The notes: generated by a model from the letters alone, not told the origin. 64,000 nucleotides of DNA from Methylophaga sp. OBS1 (GCF_026319365.1 NZ_JAPDMS010000004.1:310001-374000), one strand, 5' to 3'; positions 26,949 through 37,366 are shown, counted from the first letter of the stretch. Numbers and translations are program-made.

Positions 26949-27587
26949 TTGAAAGCGCTCATCCAGCCCCTTGAATCTACCTATGATCTGATAGCCGATG
27001 CACTGGCAGACAGAGGCTACTGCATTCTGCCGCAATTATTGCCGCCAGAACTGAATATCGCCCTGCATCGTCGCGTGGCAAGACTGGACGATGCGGATTT
27101 CCAGCGCGCCGGTATCGGCCGTGATCTCGATTTTCAGTTAGACAACAGCGTTCGCCAGGATCAGACCCGCTGGCTGACTGCAGATAACCCCACAGATCGC
27201 GCTTATATCGACCAGATGGCTGATTTCAGGCTGGCGATCAACCGCCGCCTGTTTATGGGGCTGTTTGATTATGAATCGCATTATGCGCACTACCCGCCCG
27301 GCGCTTTTTACAAAAAACATCTGGATGCCTTTAAAGGACAATCCAATCGCGTACTGACTACTGTGCTGTATCTGAATCCGGAATGGCAGGCTGATGACGG
27401 CGGTCAGTTGCTGATTTATGCGCCGGATTCTGAAACCGTCATTGAAACGGTGAATCCCAACTTCGGTACATTTGTGATTTTCCTGAGTGAGCAATTTCCT
27501 CACGAAGTGGTCAAATCTCTGCGTGACCGTTACAGTATTGCGGGTTGGTTTCGATTACAGGATCCGCTGCAAGCCCCGGCGATATGA
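26949..27587 (+). CDS. 2OG-Fe(II) oxygenase, prolyl 4-hydroxylase-like
   Basis: 212 residues from a TTG, the only plausible start in this frame. The double-stranded beta-helix core shows the iron triad His124-x-Asp126 (HLDAF) and His185 (FPHEV), with Arg194 (RYSIAGWFR) for 2-oxoglutarate. Proteins of this P4Hc/PKHD type hydroxylate proteins or small molecules; the target is unknown. GGAG is 9 bases before the TTG. An ATG four bases upstream in another frame opens only a 9-codon reading frame that overlaps the start. The stop overlaps the deformylase ATG (ATGA), so a functional link with protein N-terminus processing is possible but inferred. Confidence 0.85.
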   Translation: MKALIQPLESTYDLIADALADRGYCILPQLLPPELNIALHRRVARLDDADFQRAGIGRDLDFQLDNSVRQDQTRWLTADNPTDRAYIDQMADFRLAINRRLFMGLFDYESHYAHYPPGAFYKKHLDAFKGQSNRVLTTVLYLNPEWQADDGGQLLIYAPDSETVIETVNPNFGTFVIFLSEQFPHEVVKSLRDRYSIAGWFRLQDPLQAPAI

Positions 27588-28129
27588 GTACTGATTTTAC
27601 TATTCACCAGCTCGGTCATCCGCTGCTCAGGCAGAAAGCCGAGCTAGTTGAAAGCATTGAAGATCCGGCATTTCAGCAACAGCTCGATGCCCTGTTGGCT
27701 TTTGTCATCGACAAAGGTGGCATGGGCATTGCGGCGCCGCAGGTCGGTATCAGCCAACGTTTTTTTATTCTGTCTTCTCATCCCAACGACCGTTATCCCT
27801 ATGCGCCCGATGTACCGCCGTTTGCCGTGATTAACCCGGAGATTCTGGCACATTCAGATACCACCAGTAAGGATTGGGAAGGTTGCCTGAGCCTGCCCGG
27901 CATCCGCGGTCTGGTACCACGCTATAACTGGATTGATATGAGCTATCAGACTCGTGACGGCAACACGGTGAAAACCCGCTATCATGACTTTATGGCGCGG
28001 GTATTCCAACACGAACTGGATCATATCAACGGCTATGTTTTTATCGATCGGGTTGAATCCACCCTCGAGCTGATGATGGAACAGGAATGGCAACATCAGA
28101 TCGCCAGTCAGCGTAGCCAGCAAACTTAA
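27584..28129 (+). CDS. def: Peptide deformylase
   Basis: 181 residues from ATG at 27584, overlapping the oxygenase stop. All three deformylase motifs are intact: GMGIAAPQVG (motif 1), EGCLSLPG (motif 2, metal Cys) and QHELDH (motif 3, metal His pair and catalytic Glu). It removes the formyl group from nascent protein N-termini. It is not next to fmt, the usual partner, so it may be a second deformylase copy; the symbol is given for activity, not for orthology to the fmt-linked gene. Confidence 0.92.
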   Translation: MSTDFTIHQLGHPLLRQKAELVESIEDPAFQQQLDALLAFVIDKGGMGIAAPQVGISQRFFILSSHPNDRYPYAPDVPPFAVINPEILAHSDTTSKDWEGCLSLPGIRGLVPRYNWIDMSYQTRDGNTVKTRYHDFMARVFQHELDHINGYVFIDRVESTLELMMEQEWQHQIASQRSQQT

Positions 28130-28130
28130 A

Positions 28131-28685
28131 ATGGGTCAGAAATTTGAAACATTGTCGGAACGCCTGATTGAATTTATCGGGGAACAACACCTGTTTTTTG
28201 TCGGCACGGCGACCGAAGACAGTCGCGTTAATATCTCGCCCAAAGGCATGGATTCATTACGGGTGATGAATAGCCGACGGATAATCTGGCTCAATGTCAC
28301 CGGCAGCGGCAACGAGACTGCCGCCCATGTACAGTTAAATCCCCGGATGACACTGATGTTTGCTGCCTTTAGCGGCAGGCCGATGATTCTCAGAGTCTAC
28401 GGTACGGCCCGCGTCATCCATCAAAAAGACCCGGAGTGGTCTGGTCTGTATTCACTGTTTGATCCCCTGCCCGGCGCGCGTCAGGTTTTCGACCTTGATA
28501 TCGATCTGGTTCAGACTTCCTGTGGCATGGCCGTGCCGCTGTTTGACTATGCCGGTGATCGTGAACAGCTTAACCGCTGGGCTGAAAAGCAGGGGGAAGT
28601 CGGTATCCGGGAATACTGGCGTCAGAAAAACCAGCAGAGTATTGACGGTCTCAACACCGATATCGTTAAAAACAATCTCGATTGA
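28131..28685 (+). CDS. Pyridoxamine 5'-phosphate oxidase-like FMN-binding protein
   Basis: 184 residues with a PNPOx-like split barrel: LFFVGTATEDSRVNISPKGMDSLRV, IIWLNVTGSGNETAAHVQLNPRMTLMF and RVYGTARVI. Members bind FMN, F420 or haem; the substrate is unknown. It starts one base after the deformylase stop and so is third in a tight operon with the oxygenase and deformylase. Its stop directly abuts the stop of the convergent DUF3549 gene. Confidence 0.85.
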   Translation: MGQKFETLSERLIEFIGEQHLFFVGTATEDSRVNISPKGMDSLRVMNSRRIIWLNVTGSGNETAAHVQLNPRMTLMFAAFSGRPMILRVYGTARVIHQKDPEWSGLYSLFDPLPGARQVFDLDIDLVQTSCGMAVPLFDYAGDREQLNRWAEKQGEVGIREYWRQKNQQSIDGLNTDIVKNNLD

Positions 28686-29735
28686 TCAGCCAAACATCAG
28701 ACCGACGAACTCGCTCAGTTTTTTGGACCGCTCCGGGTTGCGTAAGGCCTGCATCACCGGTTCACGCATGCCCGGCACAAACACGAGGTCGGCCAGTAAC
28801 TGGCTGAAGCCCTCATAACCCGCCTCATTATGCGCCAATTGCTCCACATAGCGCTGGCACAAGGACGGCTGCTGTAATGAACGCCAGCAACGCCCAGCCA
28901 GCACCGCCAGTATCTCAATATGCTGACTGCAGGTATGTTTGAGCACGTGCTTGACCATCTGGTCGACCAGTCCTCTGGCCGGGCTGTTGGAAGCAGCACG
29001 CAGGCAGGCGCAGATCATATTGATATCAGGCTGTTTTTTTTCCAGTTGCACATCGACCCGTTGCGCCAGCACTTCGACGATACCCGCGGCTGGCTCAGCA
29101 TTTTCCAGAAAGGTACTGAGTACATTAAATGGCTCAAAAGGAATACGCGGCAGCGTTTCTATCAGTCCCAGTGTTTCCTCGTTATCATCGAGTCTGACTG
29201 CGACATCGGCCACGCCCTGCATGCCCAGCTGATTCCAACTGTCGATTGGCCTTTTGCCTGTGAAATAAGCATAGGCATCGGCGAAATACGATGAAGGCTT
29301 GAGTGCCAGACTTTTGGTCGCCTGGGCATTGAAAGCCGCCATTTTGTCTTCACGCGGGCTAAAGGTATAGGGACTGTCTTTGAGCGCGCCTTCAATCTGT
29401 TTGCCGTCTGCAGCAGCCAGCATGCACTCGCCCACCCGCTCCAGCAGCATCACCAGAAACTCATCGCGGGCTGACTGCAGCAACAGTCCCTGTTCATCCA
29501 GCGGAAACTTCAGAAACCAGACATAGTGCTTACCTGCCGCATCCGGATGCCAGAAGATGACACCGAACAAAGCGCTGCGCTGAAACGGTAAAGGATAGGG
29601 CTTTGTTGCCCACTCAAAACTGACAAACTGATCCGGGCTGAGCTTGGTGACCCGTCGCCCCATATCAAACACGCGATACCTGGCACCACTGTGGTGCAGG
29701 AACTCACTCAGGGTCGTTATCTGCTTTTCTGCCAT
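28686..29735 (-). CDS. DUF3549 family protein
   Basis: 349 residues, soluble, no signal peptide. The N-terminal part (ITTLSEFLHHSGARYRVFDMGRRVTKLS...FQRSALFGVIFWHP) and HEAT-like helical C-terminal half match DUF3549, a gammaproteobacterial family of unknown function. It begins 6 bases after argJ and is probably the last gene of the M23-secA-argJ transcript. Confidence 0.82.
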   Translation of the reverse strand: MAEKQITTLSEFLHHSGARYRVFDMGRRVTKLSPDQFVSFEWATKPYPLPFQRSALFGVIFWHPDAAGKHYVWFLKFPLDEQGLLLQSARDEFLVMLLERVGECMLAAADGKQIEGALKDSPYTFSPREDKMAAFNAQATKSLALKPSSYFADAYAYFTGKRPIDSWNQLGMQGVADVAVRLDDNEETLGLIETLPRIPFEPFNVLSTFLENAEPAAGIVEVLAQRVDVQLEKKQPDINMICACLRAASNSPARGLVDQMVKHVLKHTCSQHIEILAVLAGRCWRSLQQPSLCQRYVEQLAHNEAGYEGFSQLLADLVFVPGMREPVMQALRNPERSKKLSEFVGLMFG

Positions 29736-29741
29736 GCGGTA

Positions 29742-30968
29742 TCAGGTGCGGTATTCAGCGTTGATTTTGACGTAGTCGTAGGAGAAATCGCAGGTCCAGA
29801 CACTATCTTCTGCCTGACCGCGTCCCAGCCAGACGGTGATATCAATCTCGGCTTCATCCATCACGGACTGACCTTTCTGCTCCGTGTAGTCACTGGCAGG
29901 CTGCCCCTTGTCTACAATACAGACGTCGCCGATATGGATAGTCACCGTGCTGACATCAAGATTAGCAATACCGCTACGACCTACTGCTGCCAGAATCCGT
30001 CCCCAGTTGGGATCAGAAGCAAACAGGGCAGTCTTAACCAGCGGCGAATGGGCAATCGCATAAGCCGCCATTCGACATTCTTCCTGGCTTTGCCCCTGCT
30101 TCACATTGATCGAAATAAACTTGGTTGCGCCTTCACCATCACGCACCACAGCCTGCGCCAGATAACGGCAGATCTCTATCAAAGCACTGAGTAAACGCTC
30201 ACCTTCTTCACTGGTAATACTGTCGATAAGTTTGTTATCGGCTTTCCCGGTAGCGACCAGCACGCAGGCATCATTGGTCGAAGTATCACCATCGACAGTG
30301 ATGCGGTTGAACGACTGGTTCATCGCCTTATGCAGCATGGTGGTCAATACGGCATGGCTGACCGCGGCATCGGTGGTGATATAAGCGAGCATAGTGGCCA
30401 TATCCGGACGGATCATGCCTGAGCCTTTGGACATACCGGTTATGGTCACCGTCTTTCCGCCCAGTTCCAGTTGCATCGATCTGGCTTTGGCGACGGTGTC
30501 CGTCGTCATGATGGCCTGAGCTGCCTGCAACCAGTTGTTTTCGGACAGCTTGTCTTTCGCTTCGGGCAATACCGCGGTAATTTTTTCAACCGGTAGCGGC
30601 TGACCAATCACACCCGTAGAGAATGGCAGGACGGCACTGGCATCAACACCGGTGAGTTCAGCGACCGCCTGACAGCATTGTTTTGCCGCCTGCATACCGC
30701 TTTCGCCGGTACCGGCATTGGCATTACCGGAGTTAATCAGCAGATAGCGGCTGGCGGCCTGTTTCTGGTTCTGTCTTGCCAGGATCACCGGTGCTGCACA
30801 GAATGCATTGCGAGTGTAGACAGCAGCTGTTTCGCTACCTTCCGCCAGTTCCATCAGGACCACATCCTGACGGCCGGGCTTTTTAATGCCGGCACCGACT
30901 GTCGCGAGTTTGACACCGGCGACCGGTAGCAGATCTTCTTCGGTAGGTGCAGTCAGATTCACTGCCAT
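29742..30968 (-). CDS. argJ: Bifunctional ornithine acetyltransferase / N-acetylglutamate synthase ArgJ
   Basis: 408 residues from the ATG at 30968; an in-frame ATG 7 codons upstream lies within secA and is less likely. ArgJ recycles the acetyl group in arginine biosynthesis. The self-cleavage site is visible in DMATMLAYITTDA, where the second Thr of the motif becomes the nucleophile of the beta chain. Other conserved blocks: GNANAGTGESG, STGVIGQPLP, SFNRITVDGDTSTNDA and the C-terminal DPNWGRILAAVGRSG. The ATG overlaps the secA TAA stop (TAATG). Confidence 0.96.
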   Translation of the reverse strand: MAVNLTAPTEEDLLPVAGVKLATVGAGIKKPGRQDVVLMELAEGSETAAVYTRNAFCAAPVILARQNQKQAASRYLLINSGNANAGTGESGMQAAKQCCQAVAELTGVDASAVLPFSTGVIGQPLPVEKITAVLPEAKDKLSENNWLQAAQAIMTTDTVAKARSMQLELGGKTVTITGMSKGSGMIRPDMATMLAYITTDAAVSHAVLTTMLHKAMNQSFNRITVDGDTSTNDACVLVATGKADNKLIDSITSEEGERLLSALIEICRYLAQAVVRDGEGATKFISINVKQGQSQEECRMAAYAIAHSPLVKTALFASDPNWGRILAAVGRSGIANLDVSTVTIHIGDVCIVDKGQPASDYTEQKGQSVMDEAEIDITVWLGRGQAEDSVWTCDFSYDYVKINAEYRT

Positions 30969-33685
30969 TAATTGATGGCTCCACAGCAATGTTTGAATTT
31001 TTTACCACTGCCACAGGGACAGGGGTCATTACGGCCGACTTTGCTGCCATCACGTGTGTAGGGTTGTGAAGCCTTTGGAGCTTGTTCTGCAGGTTCTTCC
31101 TGCCCCATTTTCTGCGCATCTTCATGCTGATACTGAACATCTTCAGCAGGCTTGCGTTGCTGGTCCACTGCTTCAACGTCTTCAGGCGCCCTGACCTGGA
31201 CCCGTGACACAATTCGAATGACCTCATGCTTGATATTGTCCAGCATGGTAGTAAACAAACTGAAGGATTCACGCTTGTATTCCTGCTTGGGGTCTTTCTG
31301 CGCATAACCACGCAGATTGATACCGGTGCGCAGGTAATCCATCTGGGCCAGATGCTCCTTCCACTGGCTGTCGAGTGTCTGCAGCATCACTGCTTTCTCG
31401 AAGTGACGCATCAGTTCTTCACCGACCGTTTCTTCTTTGGCTTGGTAGGCTTTCTCGGCTTCTTGCAGAATGCCCTCACGCAGGCTTTCTTCGTGGAGGC
31501 TGTCGTCATTCTCCAGCCAGTCACTGATATCAAGCTCCAAAGCGTATTCGTCGCGCAGCGCCTGTTCCAGACCGGCAACATCCCATTGCTCATCAATGCT
31601 GTTGGGCGGAATGTAAATGCTGATCGTGTCATTGATGACGGTGTCGCGCATGGAAGCAATGGTTTCGGATACGTCTTCGGCAGCCATCAGTTCGTTACGC
31701 TGTTCGTAGACAACTTTACGCTGATCGTTGGCGACATCGTCGAATTCAAGCAGTTGCTTACGAATATCGAAGTTATGGCCTTCAACCTTGCGCTGTGCGT
31801 TCTCAATAGCCCGGGTCACCCAGGGGTGTTCGATGGCTTCACCCTCTTCCATACCCAGTTTCTGCATCAGACCGGCCATACGCTCTGAGGCAAAGATCCG
31901 CATCAGGTTATCTTCCAGTGACAGATAAAAGCGGGTGGAGCCCGGGTCGCCCTGACGACCGGAACGACCGCGAAGCTGGTTGTCGATACGACGGGACTCA
32001 TGACGCTCAGTCCCGATAATATGCAAACCGCCCGCAGCCAGTACTTTGTCATGGCGATTCATCCAGTCGGCACGGATTTTTTCTTTGGTCTCTTCCGATG
32101 CGTCTTCCGGCAGTTCTTCAAGCTCGGCTTCCAGGCTGCCGCCCAGGACAATATCGGTTCCCCGACCCGCCATGTTGGTGGCAATAGTCACTGCACCAGG
32201 ACGGCCGGCGTTCGCGATGATCTGGGCTTCTTTTTCGTGAAACTTGGCATTGAGAACTTCATGTTTGATCTTGGCTTTATTCAATAAGCCCGACAGCAGT
32301 TCTGAGCTTTCGATCGATGCAGTACCAACCAACACAGGTTGTTGGCGTTTCTGGCAGTACTGAATATCTTCCAGGATGGCCTGAAATTTTTCCTGGCCAG
32401 TCAGGTAAATACGGTCGGCTTCATCCTTACGCTGCATTTCCTTGTGGGTCGGGATCACCACTACTTCCAAACCGTAAATTGAGTTAAGCTCGAAAGCTTC
32501 GGTATCAGCAGTACCGGTCATACCGGACAACTTGTTGTAGAGCCGGAAATAGTTCTGGAAAGTGATCGATGCCAGGGTCTGATTTTCGTTCTGGATTTTG
32601 ACCCCTTCCTTAGCCTCCACTGCCTGGTGAAGCCCCTCAGACCAGCGGCGGCCAGGCATACTTCGGCCGGTAAACTCATCGACGATGACAATCTGGTTAT
32701 CCTGCACCATGTAATCGACATCACGCTGGAACAGGACGTGAGCACGCAGGGCTGCTGTAACATGGTGCATCAGGCCGATATTGGCGGCATCATAGAGGCT
32801 GGCATCCTCATCCAGCAGACCTGCTTCGGTCAGCAGTTTCTCTATTTTCTCGTGGCCATCTTCAGTGAAGTGTACCTGTTTGTTCTTTTCATCGACGGTG
32901 TAGTCACCGGGTTTGGTCACTTCCTCGCCCTCACCTTCCTGTTTATCAAGATGAGGAATCAGAGTATTGATCTGCTGATACAGCGCTGAGCTGTCTTCCG
33001 CCGGACCGGAAATAATCAATGGCGTCCGCGCCTCGTCGATCAGAATCGAGTCGACCTCGTCGATCACCGCAAAATTGAGACCGCGCTGGACTTTTTCCTC
33101 GATCCGGAAAGCCATATTGTCGCGCAGGTAATCAAAGCCGAATTCGTTGTTGGTGCCGTAGGTAATATCGCAGGCATAAGCCTGACGGCGATCTTCATTA
33201 TTAAGACCACCGACTATCACCCCGGTGCTCAGGCCCAGAAAGCCATAGAGTTTACTCATCCATCCGGCATCACGACGCGCCAGGTAATCATTGACGGTGA
33301 TGACATGGACACCCTCACCAGGCAGGGCATTGAGGTAAACCGCCAGTGTGGCCACCAGTGTTTTACCCTCACCGGTTTTCATTTCGGCAATTCTGCCATC
33401 GTTCAGGACCATACCACCGATCATCTGTACATCGAAGTGGCGCATACCCAGTACCCGTTTACTGGCTTCACGGACTACCGCGAAGGCTTCGGGGAGGATA
33501 TCGTCGAGACTTTTGCCGTCGCTCAGTTGCTGACGGAATTCAGCGGTTTTGGCCTTGAGTGCATTATCATCGAGTTTTTCGATATTGGCTTCGAGCGCGG
33601 CAATGTCGTCTACCACCTTACGGAGCTTTTTCAGTACCCGCTCGTTACGACTGCCAAATATCTTGCTGAAAAACTTGCTTACCAT
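30968..33685 (-). CDS. secA: Preprotein translocase ATPase SecA
   Basis: 905 residues, typical for proteobacteria. It drives preprotein export through SecYEG. TGEGKT Walker A at 104-109, the DEAD-like [14 protein letters not shown] box, the preprotein cross-linking domain, helicase motifs ([20 protein letters not shown]), and a C-terminal zinc/SecB-binding finger ([16 protein letters not shown]). Overlaps argJ by one base. A possible -10 TATAAT lies at 33752-33747 on the minus strand, about 65 bases upstream. No secM gene is present; an M23 peptidase occupies that slot. Confidence 0.98.
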   Translation of the reverse strand: MVSKFFSKIFGSRNERVLKKLRKVVDDIAALEANIEKLDDNALKAKTAEFRQQLSDGKSLDDILPEAFAVVREASKRVLGMRHFDVQMIGGMVLNDGRIAEMKTGEGKTLVATLAVYLNALPGEGVHVITVNDYLARRDAGWMSKLYGFLGLSTGVIVGGLNNEDRRQAYACDITYGTNNEFGFDYLRDNMAFRIEEKVQRGLNFAVIDEVDSILIDEARTPLIISGPAEDSSALYQQINTLIPHLDKQEGEGEEVTKPGDYTVDEKNKQVHFTEDGHEKIEKLLTEAGLLDEDASLYDAANIGLMHHVTAALRAHVLFQRDVDYMVQDNQIVIVDEFTGRSMPGRRWSEGLHQAVEAKEGVKIQNENQTLASITFQNYFRLYNKLSGMTGTADTEAFELNSIYGLEVVVIPTHKEMQRKDEADRIYLTGQEKFQAILEDIQYCQKRQQPVLVGTASIESSELLSGLLNKAKIKHEVLNAKFHEKEAQIIANAGRPGAVTIATNMAGRGTDIVLGGSLEAELEELPEDASEETKEKIRADWMNRHDKVLAAGGLHIIGTERHESRRIDNQLRGRSGRQGDPGSTRFYLSLEDNLMRIFASERMAGLMQKLGMEEGEAIEHPWVTRAIENAQRKVEGHNFDIRKQLLEFDDVANDQRKVVYEQRNELMAAEDVSETIASMRDTVINDTISIYIPPNSIDEQWDVAGLEQALRDEYALELDISDWLENDDSLHEESLREGILQEAEKAYQAKEETVGEELMRHFEKAVMLQTLDSQWKEHLAQMDYLRTGINLRGYAQKDPKQEYKRESFSLFTTMLDNIKHEVIRIVSRVQVRAPEDVEAVDQQRKPAEDVQYQHEDAQKMGQEEPAEQAPKASQPYTRDGSKVGRNDPCPCGSGKKFKHCCGAIN

Positions 33686-33828
33686 GATTTCGCCTTAGTT
33701 TGTGTTGTTACGGCGCGAACACCGGAAATAATTCTCAAATCGTGTGATTATAGCGCGGACCCGAGGACGGATTGAAGCCTGCCCAGTCGAAATGGAGACG
33801 TACTCCCGGGAATACAAGGGGAGCAGCG

Positions 33829-34737
33829 TTATTTGATGAAGTTGTAGGGATTGACGTGCTGACCGTCACGCAACACTTCAAAGTGCACGTGAGGTCCGGT
33901 AGAGCGTCCTGTTGAGCCCATCAGAGCCAGGGTTTCGCCTTTACTGACACGGTCCCCTTTTTTCACCTTGATGGTTTTATTATGCGCGTACCGGGTGACG
34001 TAGCCGTTACCATGATCGACTTCAACCAGACCGCCGTAACCACCGCGTTCGCCAACCCAGGTTACAATGCCATCGGCGACGGCCATCACGTCACTGCCTG
34101 ATTTAGCGGCAATATCCAGGCCATCGTGAAAGGTTTTTTTACCGTTGAACGGGTCGATACGGTAACCATAAAATGACGACACCCAGCCATCCTCGACCGG
34201 TTTGCCGGTTGGGATGCTGGCAGCAATGGTGTCCTCGGTCAGCAGGTATTGCTCCAGGGCAGCCAGCGCTTCTTCCTGTGTGCGAAGCTCATCGGACAAT
34301 GACTGTATACCGCGGTCGAGGGCTTCACTGCTCAGCGGCATACCATCCTGATCGATACCGCCGAGAGCCGGATGTTCATCAAGCGAAAAAGCCGCACTGT
34401 CGAAACCGGCAATCTCTGCCAGCCGTTCACTGAACATGCGCAGACGTATCGTTTCTGCCTGCAGTCCACCCAACTGGCGGGCATAGAAATCAGTGACAGT
34501 GGCATCATATTCACTGACCTGAACATTATCAGATGGCGTAAAAGTGCTGGAAGAACTGAGAGGGGGTGTGGGCTTGAACTGAGCGGGGTTGGCGTTGTTA
34601 TGCATCCAGTTAGCGAAGCTGTAGCTGCTGATACTGACCAGGCTCACCAGAACGGCTGCCAGCACCAGCAGCTTTGATCGCGTCAGATGCCAGTGCTTAT
34701 GTGTCTTACTGTTTGAGGATATAATGATAACCTGCAT
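33829..34737 (-). CDS. M23 family zinc metallopeptidase, membrane-anchored
   Basis: 302 residues. One N-terminal membrane span (about 24-43), a coiled-coil-rich linker (about 85-165), then a LytM/M23 domain with HDGLDIA (H-x3-D) and HVHFEV (HxH) metal motifs intact, so it should be an active peptidoglycan endopeptidase rather than a degenerate EnvC-type activator. It is immediately upstream of secA, 143 bases away, in the place secM takes in enterobacteria. GAAAGGATAAAA precedes the ATG. The divergent dciA start is only 28 bases away. Confidence 0.92.
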   Translation of the reverse strand: MQVIIISSNSKTHKHWHLTRSKLLVLAAVLVSLVSISSYSFANWMHNNANPAQFKPTPPLSSSSTFTPSDNVQVSEYDATVTDFYARQLGGLQAETIRLRMFSERLAEIAGFDSAAFSLDEHPALGGIDQDGMPLSSEALDRGIQSLSDELRTQEEALAALEQYLLTEDTIAASIPTGKPVEDGWVSSFYGYRIDPFNGKKTFHDGLDIAAKSGSDVMAVADGIVTWVGERGGYGGLVEVDHGNGYVTRYAHNKTIKVKKGDRVSKGETLALMGSTGRSTGPHVHFEVLRDGQHVNPYNFIK

Positions 34738-34765
34738 TTTTATCCTTTCTCAGTGATAGTTAATC

Positions 34766-35206
34766 ATGTCTCAAAAACCCGAGCGTCTAGAGCAAGTCTA
34801 TAAACACAACAGCCAGTTCAAATGGTTGTCTGCACGCGCCCGGGAACTGGACAAGCTTAACATCATTTTGCAGAAAAGCTTGCCTTTACAATTCGTCAAT
34901 CACTGCCGGCTCGCCAACATCAGCGGCGACAAGGTGATTGTGCAAACTGACAAAGCGGCCTTTGCCAGTTTACTGCGTTTCCAGGCCCCGCAAATCTGCA
35001 AAGCACTATCGACGCATTTACCTGAGCCGGTAAGCCGACTCGATGTCAAAGTCCGGCCGTTGACAACCATCAGCCGGCCGGACCAGGAAAATCATTTACA
35101 TTTATCTACAAAAACAGCGGCACTTATCGAAAGCACCGCTGCGGAAATCGAGGACGGTCCGCTAAAAACCGCCCTGAACAAACTGGCGAAACGTCAGAAA
35201 GACTGA
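34766..35206 (+). CDS. dciA: DciA-type DUF721 protein, putative helicase loader
   Basis: 146 residues. The DUF721 core (LDKLNIILQKSLPLQFVNHCRLANISGDKVIVQTDKAAFASLLRFQAPQI) is a KH-like domain, followed by a Lys-rich tail. DciA is the ancestral loader of the replicative helicase DnaB in bacteria that lack DnaC. Its position between lpxC and the M23/secA genes is the one seen in other gammaproteobacteria. It is the only plus-strand gene between 28.7 and 54.1 kb, and its end is 2 bases from that of convergent lpxC. Confidence 0.85.
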   Translation: MSQKPERLEQVYKHNSQFKWLSARARELDKLNIILQKSLPLQFVNHCRLANISGDKVIVQTDKAAFASLLRFQAPQICKALSTHLPEPVSRLDVKVRPLTTISRPDQENHLHLSTKTAALIESTAAEIEDGPLKTALNKLAKRQKD

Positions 35207-35208
35207 GT

Positions 35209-36126
35209 TTAACTGGTGAGTGACGCTGCGGGACGACTGAAAAGAATGGGGGCGTCTTTGTCGTCTTCGAAGCTGACCAGTTCCCAGGCATCTTCCTGAG
35301 CCAGCAGTTTGCGCAAGAGTTTGTTGTTGACTTCATGGCCGGATTTGTAGCCACTGAAGGCACCGATCAGGCTGTGACCCAACAGATACAAATCGCCAAT
35401 GGCATCCAGCACTTTGTGTCGAACAAATTCGTCTTCGTAACGCAGGCCATCTTCGTTGAGGACCCGGTAATCGTCGACGACAATGGCATTATCCATGCTG
35501 CCGCCCAGTGCCAGATTGTTCTCACGCAGTTTTTCGATATCTTTCATGAAGCCGAAAGTACGAGCCCGACTGACTTCGCGGACAAATGATGTGGAGGAGA
35601 AGTCAACATCAACCTGTTGCGGTCGTCCGGTAAAGGCGGGGTGTTCGAAATCGATGGTGAAAGAGACCTTGAACCCATCAAACGGTTCAAACCTGGCCCA
35701 CTTGTCACCGTCCTCAAGCACCACTGGCTTCTTGATACGGATAAACTGCTTGGCGACATTCTGCTCTTCGATACCGGCCGACTGTACCAGGAACACAAAC
35801 GGTCCGGCACTCCCATCCATGATCGGGACTTCTGGCGCATTCAGATCGATGTAGGCATTATCGATGCCAAGACCGGCAAAGGCAGACAGCAAGTGTTCAA
35901 CCGTCGAGACACGCTGACCGTGCTCAATGAGGGTTGTCGACAATGCGGTTTCACCCACGTTTTCGGCCTTTGCCTGGATCTCCACCACCGGGTCGAGATC
36001 AACTCGGCGGAAAATAATGCCTGTATTGGGGGCAGCCGGACGCAGGGTGAGATAGACCATCTCGCCGCTATGTAGACCGACACCGGTGGCACGAATCACA
36101 TTCTTCAATGTTCGTTGCTTGATCAC
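35209..36126 (-). CDS. lpxC: UDP-3-O-acyl-N-acetylglucosamine deacetylase LpxC
   Basis: 305 residues. Catalyses the committed step of lipid A synthesis. Zinc ligands are visible: His in [11 protein letters not shown], His and Asp in [10 protein letters not shown]; the catalytic His is in KSGHEVNN. Start is a GTG at 36126; the nearby ATG (TAATGCACC) is out of frame. GGGGG lies about 10 bases upstream. It follows ftsZ by 85 bases as in E. coli and closes the dcw cluster. In E. coli LpxC is degraded by FtsH through its C-terminus; the tail here ([10 protein letters not shown]) is hydrophobic/alanine-containing. Confidence 0.97.
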   Translation of the reverse strand: MIKQRTLKNVIRATGVGLHSGEMVYLTLRPAAPNTGIIFRRVDLDPVVEIQAKAENVGETALSTTLIEHGQRVSTVEHLLSAFAGLGIDNAYIDLNAPEVPIMDGSAGPFVFLVQSAGIEEQNVAKQFIRIKKPVVLEDGDKWARFEPFDGFKVSFTIDFEHPAFTGRPQQVDVDFSSTSFVREVSRARTFGFMKDIEKLRENNLALGGSMDNAIVVDDYRVLNEDGLRYEDEFVRHKVLDAIGDLYLLGHSLIGAFSGYKSGHEVNNKLLRKLLAQEDAWELVSFEDDKDAPILFSRPAASLTS

Positions 36127-36211
36127 GGTGCATTACCCCCTTATACAATTACAGATCAAATAATATTACCATAAGCAGAACTTCACCAGCCAACTTTACA
36201 GTTTTTTACAC

Positions 36212-37366
36212 TCAGTCTGCCTGGCGACGCAGGAAGGCTGGAATATCCAGGTAATCCATGTTGACATCGCCATTAGCCACTTGTTTCTGCTGACTGTCTT
36301 TCTCTTTACGGATAACAGTCGGCTCGTCGTAGTCGATATCCACCGGTTTTTTGACAATCTCAATCTGCGGTGACTCAGCTTCCGGTGCTTTGGCAACGGC
36401 AACTCTTTCACCACCCAGACCGGTCGCTACCACGGTGACGCGCAATTCATCCGTCATATCCGGGTCGATGACCGTACCGACCACGACAGTAGCGTCATCA
36501 GAGGCGAATTCTTTGACGGTATTACCGACTTCTTCAAACTCGCCAATGCTCATATCAAGACCCGCTGTAATATTAACCAGCACACCCCGGGCACCGGCCA
36601 GATCGACATCTTCCAGCAGTGGGCTTGAGACAGCCAGTTTAGCGGCTTCACGGGCACGATTTTCACCGGACGCATGACCGGTTCCCATCATCGCCATGCC
36701 CATTTCGGACATCACAGTACGAACGTCAGCAAAGTCGACGTTAATCATACCTTCTCGGGTAATCAGCTCAGCAATGCCCTGAACTGCGCCCAGCAACACA
36801 TCGTTAGCAGCTTTGAAAGCGTTCAGCAGGGTCATGTCTTTACCCAACACTTTCAGCAGCTTTTCATTGGGAATGGTGATCAGCGAATCGACATGCTGAC
36901 CCAGTTCCTCAATACCAGCCTGGGCGATTTTCATGCGTTTGCCGCCTTCAAATGGGAACGGCTTGGTCACTACTGCCACGGTCAGAATCCCCATTTCTTT
37001 GGCGACCTGAGCCACTACGGGTGCTGCTCCGGTACCGGTACCACCACCCATGCCGGCAGTAATGAACACCATATCGGCACCATCAATGACATCCATAATG
37101 CGTTCGCGGTCTTCCAATGCTGCCTGACGGCCGACATCCGGATTGGCACCGGCGCCCAGCCCTTTAGTGATGTCCGTACCCAGTTGCAGTTGCGTGGTCG
37201 CAGAGCTTTTACGCAATGCCTGAGCATCGGTATTGGCACTGATGAAGTCCACGCCTTCAATCTGGTTGACCACCATGTGTTCCAGGGCGTTACCGCCACC
37301 ACCGCCGACACCGATTACTTTGATGACCGCGTTTTCTGTATATGTATCAATCAATTCAAAAGTCAT
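36212..37366 (-). CDS. ftsZ: Cell division protein FtsZ
   Basis: 384 residues. Tubulin-like GTPase forming the Z ring. GTP-binding signature GGGTGTG at 107-113, T7 catalytic loop ([11 protein letters not shown]), a flexible linker of about 60 residues and the conserved C-terminal peptide [15 protein letters not shown] that binds FtsA/ZipA. A GGGGGAG ribosome-binding site precedes ATG. It lies 50 bases from ftsA with a small inverted repeat TTCAG/CTGAA in between. Confidence 0.98.
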   Translation of the reverse strand: MTFELIDTYTENAVIKVIGVGGGGGNALEHMVVNQIEGVDFISANTDAQALRKSSATTQLQLGTDITKGLGAGANPDVGRQAALEDRERIMDVIDGADMVFITAGMGGGTGTGAAPVVAQVAKEMGILTVAVVTKPFPFEGGKRMKIAQAGIEELGQHVDSLITIPNEKLLKVLGKDMTLLNAFKAANDVLLGAVQGIAELITREGMINVDFADVRTVMSEMGMAMMGTGHASGENRAREAAKLAVSSPLLEDVDLAGARGVLVNITAGLDMSIGEFEEVGNTVKEFASDDATVVVGTVIDPDMTDELRVTVVATGLGGERVAVAKAPEAESPQIEIVKKPVDIDYDEPTVIRKEKDSQQKQVANGDVNMDYLDIPAFLRRQAD

